A DNA stretch of 64,000 nt from Saururus chinensis (lineage: Eukaryota; Streptophyta; Magnoliopsida; Piperales; Saururaceae), in NCBI GenBank assembly GCA_035235625.1, contig CP141142.1, positions 39,070,995 to 39,134,994 on the forward strand. Reading direction: 5' to 3'. Position 1 is the first letter of the stretch, and the number at the start of each line of letters is the position of its first letter. The notes under the pieces were generated by a model. That model was not told the origin of the DNA, ran no database searches, and saw nothing but the letters and a program-made list of their open reading frames with translations. Both the position numbers and the translations under genes were made by a program. This document shows, piece after piece, positions 13,001-24,350 of the stretch.

Positions 13001-14287
13001 CGTTGTCGTCTACAACATGTGGTTGATCATCTTATCTTGGGAGATAGATGCCCAAGTGATCCTAAGCATCATTAGGGAGGATGTAATTCCGTCTTAAGAA
13101 CAGAGCGTTTAACACTTCATTCAATCTTCTTCTCGACTTCATGTAAAAAAATTTCATCGCGACAATCACTAAGGTATGGAATTGACACTTTTTACATGTG
13201 TTTTATGAAGCTACTAAACAATTAAAAGGTATATATTATCCTACTTCTTCTATAGTTCTTAATCAACTCTATAATATTACACTTATATTTTGGAATTTAG
13301 AAATAATGATGCATTTAATATGATTCTGGTGTCAATGGAAATAAAATATAAAAAATATTAGAAAGAACTTTCTACAATGTTTTGTTTAGGTGCAATTATG
13401 GACCCTAGGATTAAGTTAATTGGTGTACAAATATTAATAGATAGTATATATACTAATATGGGTTTAGAATAGTTAAAATTGCTTTATATACTTTATATGA
13501 TACACATGAATCTATGCATGGTAGTAAAAGGTCTATTGCTCCAAATCCTATAAACAAAAGTGACCCTTATTGGTCATTACTTAGTAGAAATAAATAAAAA
13601 TATACTAGTATTACCTCTAATAATGATTACTTATGTATTTACAAATTTTGTTATGCTTCTTTTAACCAAAGAAAAAATAAAGTAACTATCGTTTTAGTTT
13701 GGTGGCGAGCACATGAAAAAATGTTATTATGTGCTTGTCACCTTAGCGCGTGATTTACTAGCTCCTTCAATATCTATAGTAATTTCAAAGTTTGCTTTTA
13801 GTGAAAAAAGCAGGGTACTTGATGATTGGAAGAGTCATTTAGATCTAACAATGGTGAAGTGTTGTATCTACTTGAAGAATTGGCTAAATGCATAAGTGAG
13901 AGAACAAACTCCAAAATTAGAAGATGAGCTACAAGAAAGTTTTAATGAAATTTTAATTTCATATAAAGTTCAAATGTTTTTTTTTTTACCTTAGACTCTT
14001 GGAATAAACTTGTAAACTTATAGAGGGGTGCTAATGTTAAATTGCAAATGATAAATAGGTGAGTAGGTGTCAACCTATTTGGGATGTACTCATACAACAG
14101 TGATGCAATTTTCACCTCCTTAAGATTGATTTTTTGTAAATGTATCATATTAAATAAAATTTTATTCGTTTATATTTTTGAATAAAAAGTAGCCCAAGGG
14201 CTGGCACTACGAGGCCGAGGGCTATGTCGGGCCTCAATGTGCCAATGGAAGCTGGGTCATGCCGGGCTCAACCCTTTGACAACTCTA
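10088..14287 (+). mobile_element. Decayed hAT (Ac-like) DNA transposon, borders approximate
   Basis: Encloses the broken transposase at 11285-13895. Putative ends are TAGAGATGGTAAATGG at 10088 and, on the other strand, TAGAGTTGTCAAAGGG at 14287, similar to plant hAT termini, with GGGCC-rich subterminal sequence on both sides (10100-10560 and 14190-14275). No matching 8-bp TSD was found, so the outer borders are tentative. A stretch at about 12540-13160 does not fit the transposase and may be a secondary insertion. GGGCC-rich ends also occur on the elements at 46882 and 63687. Confidence 0.5.
11285..13895 (+). pseudogene. hAT transposase pseudogene (BED zinc finger to C-terminal dimerisation region)
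   Basis: Fragments occur in transposase order across frames and stops. A BED-type zinc finger lies near 11560-11655 (CNHC, then HLSRHVNKC). Near 12000-12190, YVYITADYID and ILSITLDNVSNN resemble the part of Ac-like transposases that carries catalytic Asp residues. KKFHVRCCHVINLLVQNGL follows near 12233-12290, then EATKQLKGIYYP near 13205. The hATC dimerisation motif (LARDLLAPSIS, then SRVLDDWKSHLDLTMV) is at 13746-13860. In-frame stops near 12035, 12100 and 12130 and frame changes make it non-functional. The class is clear; the exact lineage within hAT is inference. Confidence 0.75.
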
Positions 14288-14899
14288 AATAAAAGTTCCC
14301 TCCAAAATAAAATGTAGATTTAAAGGCTCTCGTCAACTTTAAATTTAAATCATATAATAGATTTTGGCTTGTAAGCATTAAGCCACACATAGTGAGCTTC
14401 AAGTTGACAATCTCACTTGAAACCCACGAGCCTCAAAACCCAATTCCGTAATAGTTATTTTGTGACTTTTCGACTCTAGGAGGTGGCACTGATATGAACA
14501 TTAAATGACTTGTATTTTCATATTCAATAATTTGGTTGACATAATTGTGTTGAAGGTGATCCAGAAATCTGCTTGAGTATTCTTGTACCTATCTTTGTAC
14601 TTATTTGGTCACCATCTTGCAATGTTTTAATGAATTTTATTTATGCTTACGCGGATTGGGTGACATATCGTTCAAACGTATCTTTGCCTGATTTTGAATT
14701 ATTTAGGTTTTGCACATTCATGGACTGCATTAATATTTAGATATTAATTTTGTGGATTGATAGCTTTCAAGAGCATTCAAGAAAGGAGTGATATTCCATT
14801 CTTGAGAGAATGGTTCAAATTCACCAAGATCATGGTAATAGAGATGAAATATAAAGAGAACTAGGGTTCTGCGAGTATGCCACCAAGCGACAAATGTGG
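14288..14899. other. Intergenic stretch, nothing recognised
   Basis: AT-rich sequence between the hAT relic and the LINE-like segment. No coding region, repeat termini or conserved motif could be supported. Confidence 0.5.
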
Positions 14900-16215
14900 G
14901 GATTTTGATCTCCTAGCTGGCCGGTGGCTTCTTGCCCTAGCCGGCCTGGGAAGAGCGAGTTTTCCTCTAGTGTTTGTGGGGAGAGGCAACGACAACTCGA
15001 CTTGGCCAGAGTTCTTGGGGTAGATCACATCCGTGGAGGAGATGCCTCGGGTTCTCGCGCCTCCATCTGGCTTCTTCTATGTGGGCCTCTGGGCGACTTC
15101 GTCAGCAACTTCATTTCCCCTTTCTTCTTCTTCCCCATTCCAGTCTCTGTCACCCTGATTCACTCCCTCAGCAAAGGTGTTGTTTTTTCCCCTCCTCTAA
15201 CCTCCACCCAATCTCCCTCTGCCATGTTTTCTTATTTCCCCTTTTCTTCTTTCCCTCCCCTCAGCCCTTTGCATCCTATCCCCTCAGACCGATCCACATC
15301 CCCATCCTATTCTATCTGCCTTGCTCTTCCATTGCCAACTAGTTATGTTTATGTTTTGTTAAAAATGTTTTTTTATCAATGATCTAACATGTTGTATTTG
15401 GGTTTCATCCTTCACTTGTTGTGGTGGGTCATTTTTCAGCGGTGACGATTTTGTGGGCAACCACCCTTTTGGGCGTGCCCAACCCTCTCCTTGAGCAGGC
15501 AGGCAGTGGTCCAAGTATGCGTTGGTCAGTGGCTTCTGCTATGACTGGCATGTTCCTTGTTCCCCCTCAACGGTTTGTGACTTTTTCCATATTGGATAGT
15601 TGTTCTCCCCATCCTTCTTTGGATGTGGCCGGTCTTTCATTAGTGATGGTGATTTTGTGGGTGGCCTCCTTCTTGGGCATGACCCACCTTCTCTCCGAGC
15701 AGGCAGGTAGAGGTCCTCGAGCACGATGGTTGGTATTTTATTGCTGAGGCAAGCATTCACTTCATTGCCTTGCAATGGTTTGTAGCGCCAGTTGATTTTG
15801 GCAGCTGGTTCTCTCTTTCAAGCGGTGTACGTGATCAAGTTTCTATTGGCAATTGGCCCCTCCTCTAGCATTTATTCTCAATACCCTAGCTACCTCTAGG
15901 TTGCGTTGAAGCTTGTATCTATATTAGTGTTATAAAACAGCTTGTTCCAAAAGTGTGGAGATTTCTTACGGTTTTTGAGTTTGAAGTCCCCTTTAGCTTA
16001 TGTAATCTCTTGTGCTTGTCACCCGTGCGACCTTCCTGCAAGTGTGTTGCTATTGGTTCAGGTTCTACTCACATGATGAGTGTTTGAGATTTCCTTTATG
16101 CTGTAATAGAGGTTTTAAGGGGGGTAGTGGGGTTTGAATGTAGCCGATTAGTGGTGCATTCAATGTTTGCTCTATTTGTTCCTTTGTAACTCTTTTGGTG
16201 AGTTATCTATCAAAA
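14900..16215 (+). mobile_element. LINE-like 3' tail (5'-truncated), GC-rich with an internal duplication
   Basis: The segment ends with 'gctctatttgttcctttgtaactcttttgg', then 'tatctatcaaaaaaataaag', which resembles the 3' ends of plant L1-type LINEs; no reverse transcriptase is present. It contains a diverged direct repeat of about 207-bp period: the block with gattttgtgggcaacc and gagcaggcaggcag (15446-15520) recurs as gattttgtgggtggcc and gagcaggcaggtag (15651-15715). Frames of 108-152 codons here lack any recognised domain and are probably incidental to the GC-rich composition. An alternative is a non-LINE pseudogene 3' UTR. Confidence 0.4.
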
Positions 16216-17033
16216 AAATAAAGATAGTTGTAGTTCATGTGTTAAAAGATGCATTTCATTGCTCAACTTCAAAATTACTTAGTTCTAAAAAATGCCAAGC
16301 ACTTTATTTTAATGGCAGTAATGTCAAATCCTTTCAATCACAACATAAATCACCTATGGGTAGTGTCACAAGGCCCGAAATTCACTAGGCTTTCATACGC
16401 CTTGCGCGGTCTCAATGCCCTTCGTAATCAGCAACCTTCTCACTCTCTTAGCACACACATGTTCACAAGGGAATGCACGAACGCTACAAAGAACAACATA
16501 AGTGTAGTGAAAAGGGCCTAGCCCAAAAACCTTTTTTCACTAGATGTTGTACAAGCACTTGGTTCGAATCTGTGTCAGGACTCAAATCCCACTGGCTCTC
16601 ATACAAGTTTACAATTCATTCCCACCCTTATACCCGCTGGCCGTAGCCAAGCGGTTATAACATGGCCCCCATGGCTTAGCCCACTATGTTGTATGTAACC
16701 ATACATAACCGTCTGTAACCACCCGTAGTTATGCATGAGTGTGCAACAACTACTCGGGTAATGGGCAGCAACTGTCAGCCACTACTTCTATGTTCTTTTC
16801 CATGATGCACTAGGGTCTTAGTGGGGATCGTGCTGATTGACTATGCAACTGCCAGCCTTAGCACATCTCCCATGTGCCAATGAGGAGGAGAAGGCATGGT
16901 CATGCCCTAGCATGCCCTCCATGCACCCTCCATACCTCTGCATGTGCTCTAGGTTGCTTTCATCATCCACACATAAGCTCCTCCTATATACCACAAACCA
17001 ATGGGCGTAACAAACCCTCCCCAGCTAAAACTG

Positions 17034-17790
17034 TCAACGTCCTAACTGAATCCCGTACTTCTGGCTAGGTACCCTGATTGAAAAGCTTAACCTCTCGTAG
17101 CCAACTCCTCCCATCACACCACAACTAAGTAATAACCTTATACTTCCCTGGTGCCCCAATTGAAAATTTTGACCTCTCTCATAGCCAACTCCTCCCATCA
17201 CACCATGGCTAAGTAATAACCATGTACTTCCCAGGTGCCCCAATTTAAAAGCTTGACCTCTCGCAGCCAACTCATCCTTCACACAAAGGCTAAGTAATAA
17301 AACACTTTGGCCAAAGACTCCTCTTTGTCTCACTTGATTGCTCCAATCAGCCAAGTCCTTGGGAGAACCAATCCCCCAAGTGCAATTCTCCTCAATGATC
17401 CACATCAACCCCCTTTTCCAAGGACTCTTAACACTTGAATGCACCCTAGATTGTAAAGGCTCAATCGAACTAGTCAACATGGTCTAACTTAGCTTGGTCC
17501 TCTTTGGCAATAACTAATGTATTCAACCTTTCTCTCCTTAGGCATTCCATGGTATGGTACGACCCATTACATAGGAAACAACCACCACCTTTGTTTGGCC
17601 TGCCTAGTTGTTCACTGCCCTTGTCATCGTTTCCACCCTTGCTGCCCTCCGTCTTTGCTGACCTATCACCCTTCTTCCCATGCCCAATAGAATTCTCCTT
17701 GAAATCTGCCAAAATGTTTGCCACTGCAATGGTTGTGGGAAGGTCCTCCACTTCCCTTCTTCGCGACTCATTTTGTGCCAATATTTGCAA
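17034..17790 (-). pseudogene. Ty3/gypsy gag relic with zinc-knuckle remnant
   Basis: On the minus strand, 17790-17470 reads a charged, Gly/Lys-rich segment followed by GCFLCNGSYHTMECLRRERL, like the CFLCNGPHRARDCPKREKL zinc-knuckle region of plant chromovirus gag. The spacing is altered (His displaced by one), so the knuckle is probably broken. After a stop, the next frame (17480-17034) contains a threefold tandem repeat. No reverse transcriptase or integrase is visible, so this is an isolated fragment. Confidence 0.5.
17090..17300. repeat. Tandem repeat, about 83-bp unit x 3
   Basis: agccaactcctcccatcaca recurs at 17099 and 17183, with a diverged third copy at 17265; each is followed by ctaagtaataac and a ttccctggtgccccaat-like block. 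Because 83 is not a multiple of three, the unit does not keep one frame without indels; on the minus strand two copies read as SxGVMGGVGYE. Confidence 0.75.
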
Positions 17791-17881
17791 GTCCTGGCTT
17801 GAAGTAGAACAATTTGTGATCCTCTATCATGTTAGTCACTCCCAGCATTAGTAACTGAAACTCTTTCACATAGTCCCAAAC

Positions 17882-19278
17882 TGTAAGATCTCTAACCCTA
17901 ACCCAGTCTATTTTGATTTAATTATGTTATTATTATGTGATTTTATTTTAATTGGCCAGTTTGTCTTGAATTGGTGTTAAAGATGGATAATGATAATTTT
18001 AATAAGGTTTTTCTTTATTTTTATAAGTTTTTATGTTAAACTCAATTTATCCTATTTTTAGAAATTTTTTGGATTTTATGAGATTTTTTCATAAATTTAG
18101 GGTGTGGTTCCTACCGTGGGCGCCACATTCGCGTTTTGGGGCGAGGGTCCCATGAGACCCTAAACTCCACTTATTTCATGATTAAATAATTTTTAAAAAT
18201 TTAAAATTTATTTTAGACCTAAAATGAGCAAATTTACCTATTTAAAGTATTAATTTCTATTTGTAACTTTTAATATTTGTACCCCATATGACTATCTATA
18301 AATAGAAAGTCTCAACCCCATTCCCAATTGATAAAGGGCTGTGATTTGGAAGTCTGAGAAGCCTTAATCCCATTACTAAAGAATGAAAGTTGATTTAGGT
18401 TTGTTTAAGCCTTGATTTTTCATTAATCTTTTAGATTTTTCCTTAATCCTTCTTAATCTCATATTTTCCAAAGTTTATTCTTGTTTTACCCTATTAAAGT
18501 TGTTGTTTTTAATCCATATTTCAAACCTCCAAATGGGGGGTTTTCGTTTTTAAGTAAAGAAAGCCCTAGATCTACAAGTTTAAAGTGGTTTAAATTTAAA
18601 AAATCAATTTTAATGAGGTATTAACTAAACCCTAACTTTGGGTAGAGATTTGTGGGGAGTGAAACTTCGATTTTAAACCAAAAGCTCATTGAAGGTAAGG
18701 GTTTTTCTTTATAAATGGGTTTATGTTTTGGATTTGTGGTTTGGAATGGTTTATGTGAGTTTTGCTTAAGGTTGTATTTTAATGGTGGGTTAAATAAAAC
18801 ATGCTCTTTTTAGTGATTTTCTTTTGATTAGTTTAGAAATGACTAGATCTTATGAGGTTTTAAAGTGATATTGGGATGTTCTTATCGATTTTGTTTATTT
18901 TCAATTTTGGGTTTGCAAGGTTGAAGACGAGTCAGCTTTTGAACTATGAGTGGCGTTTGAATGGCCCTATAGCCGATCGAATGGCCTAGAGTTCGAATGG
19001 CTATCTGGCTGATCAAACGACCAGGCATTCAAACAGCCATCTGGCCAATCGAATGACCAAACGATAGCTTTGCCTTCTTGAGTATTTTGTCCATTTTCTT
19101 ATTCCTCTTCATGAATCTCAATTATTATGATTATGATGAGTTATTTTTACTTGAAAATGTTACTGTGAGGGCATGAATATTATCTTGAAAGCTATGATGT
19201 TATTTAAGTATGAAATTAGTTGCATGTTGTTGAATTTTAGCATGATATTCTTCTTATCCTAAATTTATAATTGATGGT
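17882..19278 (+). mobile_element. 5' part of a long LTR, interrupted by the solo LTR at 19279
   Basis: Starts TGTAAGATCTCTAACCC. A TATA box is in ctataaatagaaag (18296). The 'aaccctaactttgggtaga' and 'aaaagctcattgaaggtaag' blocks (18631-18700) match the LTRs at about 450 and 51120. A cassette of short GAATGGCC/GATCGAATGG motifs lies at 18955-19055. The LTR continues after the insertion at 22112. Confidence 0.65.
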
Positions 19279-21059
19279 TGTAATGTCCAGGAAATTTTAG
19301 GTATTTTTCCAAAAATTTTCCTGATTTTTCCCTATTTTTTTGGGAATTTGTAGAATTTGGGTATGCAGAACAGTTTTTGGGCTGTGCAGAAAGATCTGTA
19401 AAGCCCATTGCAAGCCCAATTAAGTGGTGGACGGACCACTTAATTTGGGAGGGTTTAAACCATTTAGGATTCCCTATCCTACTTGATTTAATCCTTACCC
19501 AATTAAGTCATAATCCCTTCTCTATATATTTAGGTTTTTCCCTATTTAATAACCCTAATTGTGCCCTAGAAAAAAATTAGAGAAGAAGGTGATTGAAGGT
19601 GGAGCTCCGGCGATTGTGGATCGACGGCAAACCGGCAGTGGAGGTAGGTTCGCTGTCTTAGTTTCGAGTCAAGATTAATGACTGTTTATAAAAAAATTAA
19701 GGTAAAGATTAAATGATTATGGAAATCTGCGTATAGTAGTGTAAAACGGAATGCAGAGATTATTGTTCAATAACTGCAGAACAGTGTATCGGTGTGGTTT
19801 CGAGGGAACAGTTGTCAGCTGACCAGTGGCCGACTAGCCTTCTTTCTTGAGTGGTCGGATCTTCGCTTCCGGCCCAAAACTTTGGTTGCCAGAAGGGAAT
19901 TGTACACAAAAAGGAAAAAAAAGAAAAACAATGAACTTTCTGGTGGCTCTGCTCTGTTACAAGCCAAGGCGGCTTGACGATGGCCATTAACTGGCGAGAT
20001 GAAGTTGGATGAAGATACTGGCTATACCAGTCTATGGCCACCTTTCGCCACTGGCTGTAACGGCCTGAAGTCTCTCTGTATATGCACAACAGGCTACGGA
20101 ATCCCAGAGAACAACGAAATTTTCAATAATCAGTCGTTGATCGGAATTTATGTTGCGGCTGCGCAGCAGAAATTCGATTAACCACCTCAGAATTTCACTT
20201 GGTCGGCGACCAATGAGCGGAGGGTTGAGATCACCCCAATCGGCTTTGCTTTGCCGGGTGGGTCTCTGTCTTTCGGAGGGGTTCGGCGTAGCCGTTGGAC
20301 GTCGGAGGAGGAGAGGCCAGTTCCATGGGCTATGGGTGGCGTTCCGTGTCATTTCTCCGTCATCCGACGAAGCCCCGCCGTATTATGGCCGGACGACTAC
20401 CGGTGAGCTCTGGTGGAACTCTCTTTTGGAAAAAAAAAAAAAACAGGCGTGTGGAGGTTGAAAATGACCTCAGACCGGGTTGGCCTGAGGTCATCAACCC
20501 AGACCCAGCCCAAACCAGGCCACTGGGCTGGGCCCAGTGGGCCGGGTTCCAAGGCCTAAACCCCAAAAAAAAGGAGGAATTTACATTAGAGTAAATTAAG
20601 TTAAATTAAATCAAACGTGTTATGGGCAGAGGTGTCAGTTTGGTTTATTGAATCGTAGAAGGAATATAACGTATCCTACCTAGTACATATATGTGCAGTA
20701 TGGTACATATAAACTATTTTTGAAATTCAAGTGGAATTCAACCATTCTGTCAGCCCGAGCCCTATGCAGATAGTGAAGCTGGGCTTCTTAGTGATTGTTG
20801 AGCCTGAAACACGAATAGTTTATGGCTAAATTATTTATGAGTTGTTAGACTTTATTAATTTGTTCTATGTGTATAGTTGCATTTTGAGAATTAATGCATA
20901 GAAATTAATACAGAATAATTGTTAAGGGTAGAAGGCTTTGGATTGGGGGTTGACACCTAATCAAGATAAAGATTAAATTACCCTTAGAGGGTCGAAAACC
21001 TGTTTATAAATTGAATGGGGGTTCTGACCTGGCATTTGACTTGGTTGATAAACCAAGGA

Positions 21060-21099
21060 TTTTTTTTTTTTTTGGGGGGGGGGGGGGGGGCGGGGGGGG
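21060..21099 (+). repeat. Homopolymer block: 14 T, 17 G, C, 8 G
   Basis: A T-run passes straight into a G-run. The length of such runs is error-prone in assemblies. The inverted relative at 43316-44370 shows no obvious C/A counterpart. Confidence 0.95.
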
Positions 21100-21244
21100 C
21101 CTTAACCTAGCCTATGAGGCTATTGGGGTTAGGGTTGACCTATGAGTCTAAGCTCTACTGATGAGCTATTTGATTTGACCGTGTAGTTGCACCTCCCCAT
21201 TGGAGGGAGTTGTATGTGAGTCGGGCTCACACTAGTCTATTGAG

Positions 21245-21390
21245 GATCACATAGTGTACATGCATTTAGGGTCGCTGACATCCTGCTTGGTTGGCGTCTC
21301 TGACCACTTCTATTCAAGATCACATAGTGTACATGCATTTAGGGTCTCTGACATCCTGCTTGGTTGGCGTCTCTGACCACTTCTGTTCAG
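21245..21390 (+). repeat. Tandem duplication, 73-bp unit x 2
   Basis: gatcacatagtgtacatgca starts at 21245 and again at 21318; both units end with ggcgtctctgaccacttct. Only a few substitutions separate the copies, so it is recent compared with the LTR itself. Confidence 0.9.
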
Positions 21391-22111
21391 GTACAGTTGT
21401 AGGTCATGCCCTTCCACTCCGGTCGGGTCCTTATTGGCTAGGTTGGGAGATGACAGTTCCTGGTGGATTCCAGGGTTTCATTGTGGATCATCCTTAAGGG
21501 GTGGTCTATGGTGGGTATCATTTGTCACTTAGGATAACATCTGATGTATTTATTTGTCTATGAAGTTAGGTGGATTATTGGTTTTCCCAAGAGGGAAAAA
21601 CTAAAGGGAAATTATAATGAGAACTGTTTTGATAATTGGTTCAAGTGGAAACCTAACAGTTTTGCATAAAATGTAATAACATTTTTTATTCATATTATTC
21701 AGCTTCTTACTCGGTATTAGTATACTCAGCGACCTGGTTTTGCAGGATCTTCTGGTGAGGATTAGCGGGATTAGGATTGGACAATCAGATTGAGGACGAC
21801 TTAGCTCTAATAGAATTTAGTTCCATTATTTCAGTACATTTTGAATAGTTGTAATAATGGCATGAGGGCTAACTTTGATTAGTTGTTTATTTCCAGACAG
21901 ATGTAAGGGTTGCACTTAGATGGATGGTTCATTTATTTGTGGATTTTTGGTTACTTTTATAATATAATATGATTTGCTATTATTATTTACGAACCCCGAC
22001 GATTATGACCTGGATACTTAGTCGGATGAATTGATTTGATTTAAAAAAAAATTATTGTGATTTATCGATGGCTCTATATTAAAAAAAGTTTTAAAAATCC
22101 GGGTCGTGACA

Positions 22112-22530
22112 ATGATCCTCTATATTTTAGTTATAATTCCAACAAGTCTAGATTATGAGGATGGGCATGTATGCTTTCACATGTTGTGCTTTATGGGTAA
22201 ACTATATTTCCATGTTTAACTTAAGTTTAGCGATAATTATATTTACCTAAATTTAACATGAAGTTGTAATTAGCTTGAACTTGTGTTTTTTGAAGTTTTT
22301 ACAGTACTTTTTTCATGATTTTAGTAAGAGGGAACCTTAATAAAATTATGAAAGTATACGTGTATTATAATGATGGGTTGTCTTTACTCATGCAGGAATG
22401 ATAATATCTCGTCTTGAGCACAGAATAAAGATAGGATAATCCGACCAATAAGATAAGTAGCTCGATCATTTCCATCTCAAGTATCTAGTGCTTATACAAT
22501 TAACACAGTCGCCTGAAAATGATGCCTAAT
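22112..22530 (+). mobile_element. 3' part of the LTR that starts at 17882
   Basis: Begins with the repeated TSD bases and ends in LTR-like sequence (catgcaggaatgataatatc and following, near 22390), comparable to catgcaggttattcgg near 2850 and cgcagacggacagg near 53475. No clear terminal CA could be fixed, so the right border is approximate. Confidence 0.45.
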
Positions 22531-24350
22531 TGTAACATCTGGGTGAATTAGCTTTTTCAGGGCAAATGATCCATCTGAAAAACAACCATTTCTTCAAGCT
22601 GGGTCCAACCAAATCAGGCCCACGGCCCACCCACTACACAACATAAATGTGAAAACAACCCTTTTGTTCAAACGTGAAAGTCAAGTTAGATGGGCAGCCC
22701 ACAATCTGAATGGGTTGTGTTAAAGCTAAATGGTTGGAGAATTGGTTGGAGTAGTTCGGTTAGGACGCAGTAAGCAATGATACCAATCTTTCTTAGTCCT
22801 TTGGTGGGGAAGATAACCTTGTTAACTCAACCCAAGCACCAACATATATAGTCAACACACATTTGTCAACATTAGCGAGTTTGTTTGTCTTTTTTCCTTT
22901 GGCAACCAACATCAGTCATCAGCAAGGTAGAACCGTAGAAGCAAAAATGCTTAAATAATAATGTACTCATCAGTTAAATTTTCTAACGACAGTTTTTAAA
23001 GAAAAATGCTTTAATGATGTGAAATTTTATACGTGAAAAATGCGTTTCATTTACACACCATTGATTAGTAGAGCTCATTTTTTAGACCCCCGTATGATCT
23101 AATAGTTGTGTTGATCTAATAGTTGTCGTTGTATACATGTAGGCACGTTGTATATGTACATGATGTTTAACAAGGCTCTTCGCATATAATATATTTTTTG
23201 GTATGTACAGTTTAACCAAAGATATTAAGTGGGCGCGTTTGAGCCGACTCAACTATGGAAGCATTTTTAATGCTCTATTTTAATAATGAACTCAACTTGT
23301 GCTGATACGTATACTATTGATCTTATCAAAGGTTTTCATGTGTTTTTTAAGCTCATTGTTATAGAAAAAACTCTTCCTTGAACAGAACTTCAATATCACA
23401 AGCAACAACATATTGGGTACAAGTCTAGGTTAAATATATTATCCATAATAAATATACTTATTTATGTCCAATCCTGCCATTATTTATTAGCGGATTTAGA
23501 TTAGCTTTTAGTGTACTCAGTACTCACATGAGTACACGAGTGCCAAATAACAACACAGTCATAAAATTTTAAATATATATACCATTAAGCGGATCAAATC
23601 CACTGGTTAAGAACCCTAGGTCCAAAAAATGAACACTTATTCCGGGTTCAGATCAGCTGAGTAGGTAGCATAAGAGTCTCCCCCTCCCCCCAGCGGATCA
23701 CCACCCCTTATTCGGACCTCTACGCACAAAACTTACACGTGCTTTCACGTAGGGCCGATCACCACATTCACATCAACAACTATGATCGATTCATCACCAA
23801 AGAATCCAATGAGTGGCGTTTTTCCCAAATCTATGAAATTACGTAAATGCCACTCCCATAAGTCCCTCTTTACAGTACAAATAGAAAGCCGTACAAGAAA
23901 TTAACGTAACATGGTAAGTGTGACAGAAATTTGCATTAAAAAAGGTGTCAGAGAGAAATCGGACGGTCAAGATCCGATCGCGGGTACCATCGGGAGTCGG
24001 CGCCATCTTCCTAGCCGTTAAACCTACCCTGCCTGACGCCGTCGCTGAGCTGGCTCCCACGCTCTGCACAGTTCCGCTGCCCCTCCTCAACGGTCATGTT
24101 CCCCTCCACTCCGCATCCCCACCTGGGCCGGCCGAGCCCACCACGATTCCGGTTCGTGGTCGGGAGGCAGAAATGACGAAAAAGGCCCGCCCTTGCCCCG
24201 TGCGTGTGAGCCGCACCGAGGGGCCGAAACGGAAGGGGGAATGGGCCCTCCACGAGGCCCACGACGGGACGGGGAGAGAGACTCTTTGGTTACGTGAGGG
24301 GCAAAAGGCGAGGCCCACTAACGACACGATTTGGTCTGAGCAGTTGCAGG
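22531..24350. other. Intergenic region upstream of the glucanase gene
   Basis: AT-rich until about 23900, then abruptly GC-rich with no recognised TE. The 241-codon frame at 23945-24670 is compositionally driven: it crosses the presumed promoter and 5' UTR and has no domain. Confidence 0.5.

Larger units (their letters stand above)
19279..22111 (+). mobile_element. Solo LTR (2.8 kb), TSD ATGGT / ATGAT, nested in another LTR
   Basis: Starts TGTAATGTCCAGG and ends GGGTCGTGACA. Flanks are ATGGT (19274-19278) and ATGAT (22112-22116), a 5-bp TSD with one transition. A TATA-like tctatatatttagg is near 19520. A 73-bp duplication lies at 21245-21390. The reverse complement of its 3' half occurs at 43316-44370. 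There is no PBS, PPT or coding domain. GC-rich frames at 20150-20594 have no recognisable protein family. Confidence 0.75.

Noticed and set aside
15421..15747. 108-codon frame with apparent internal repeat
   Set aside because: Follows from the DNA duplication in the LINE-like tail; no known domain.
16550..16580. ggttcgaatc, tRNA T-arm-like sequence
   Set aside because: No matching acceptor stem, D arm or anticodon arm could be built around it.
20150..20594. GC-rich frames in the solo LTR at 19279-22111
   Set aside because: Overlapping frames on both strands with no domain; the LTR context is well supported by ends and TSD.
22770..22800. Possible minus-strand primer-binding site (TGGTATCATTGC)
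   Set aside because: No LTR end (TG..CA) lies next to it.
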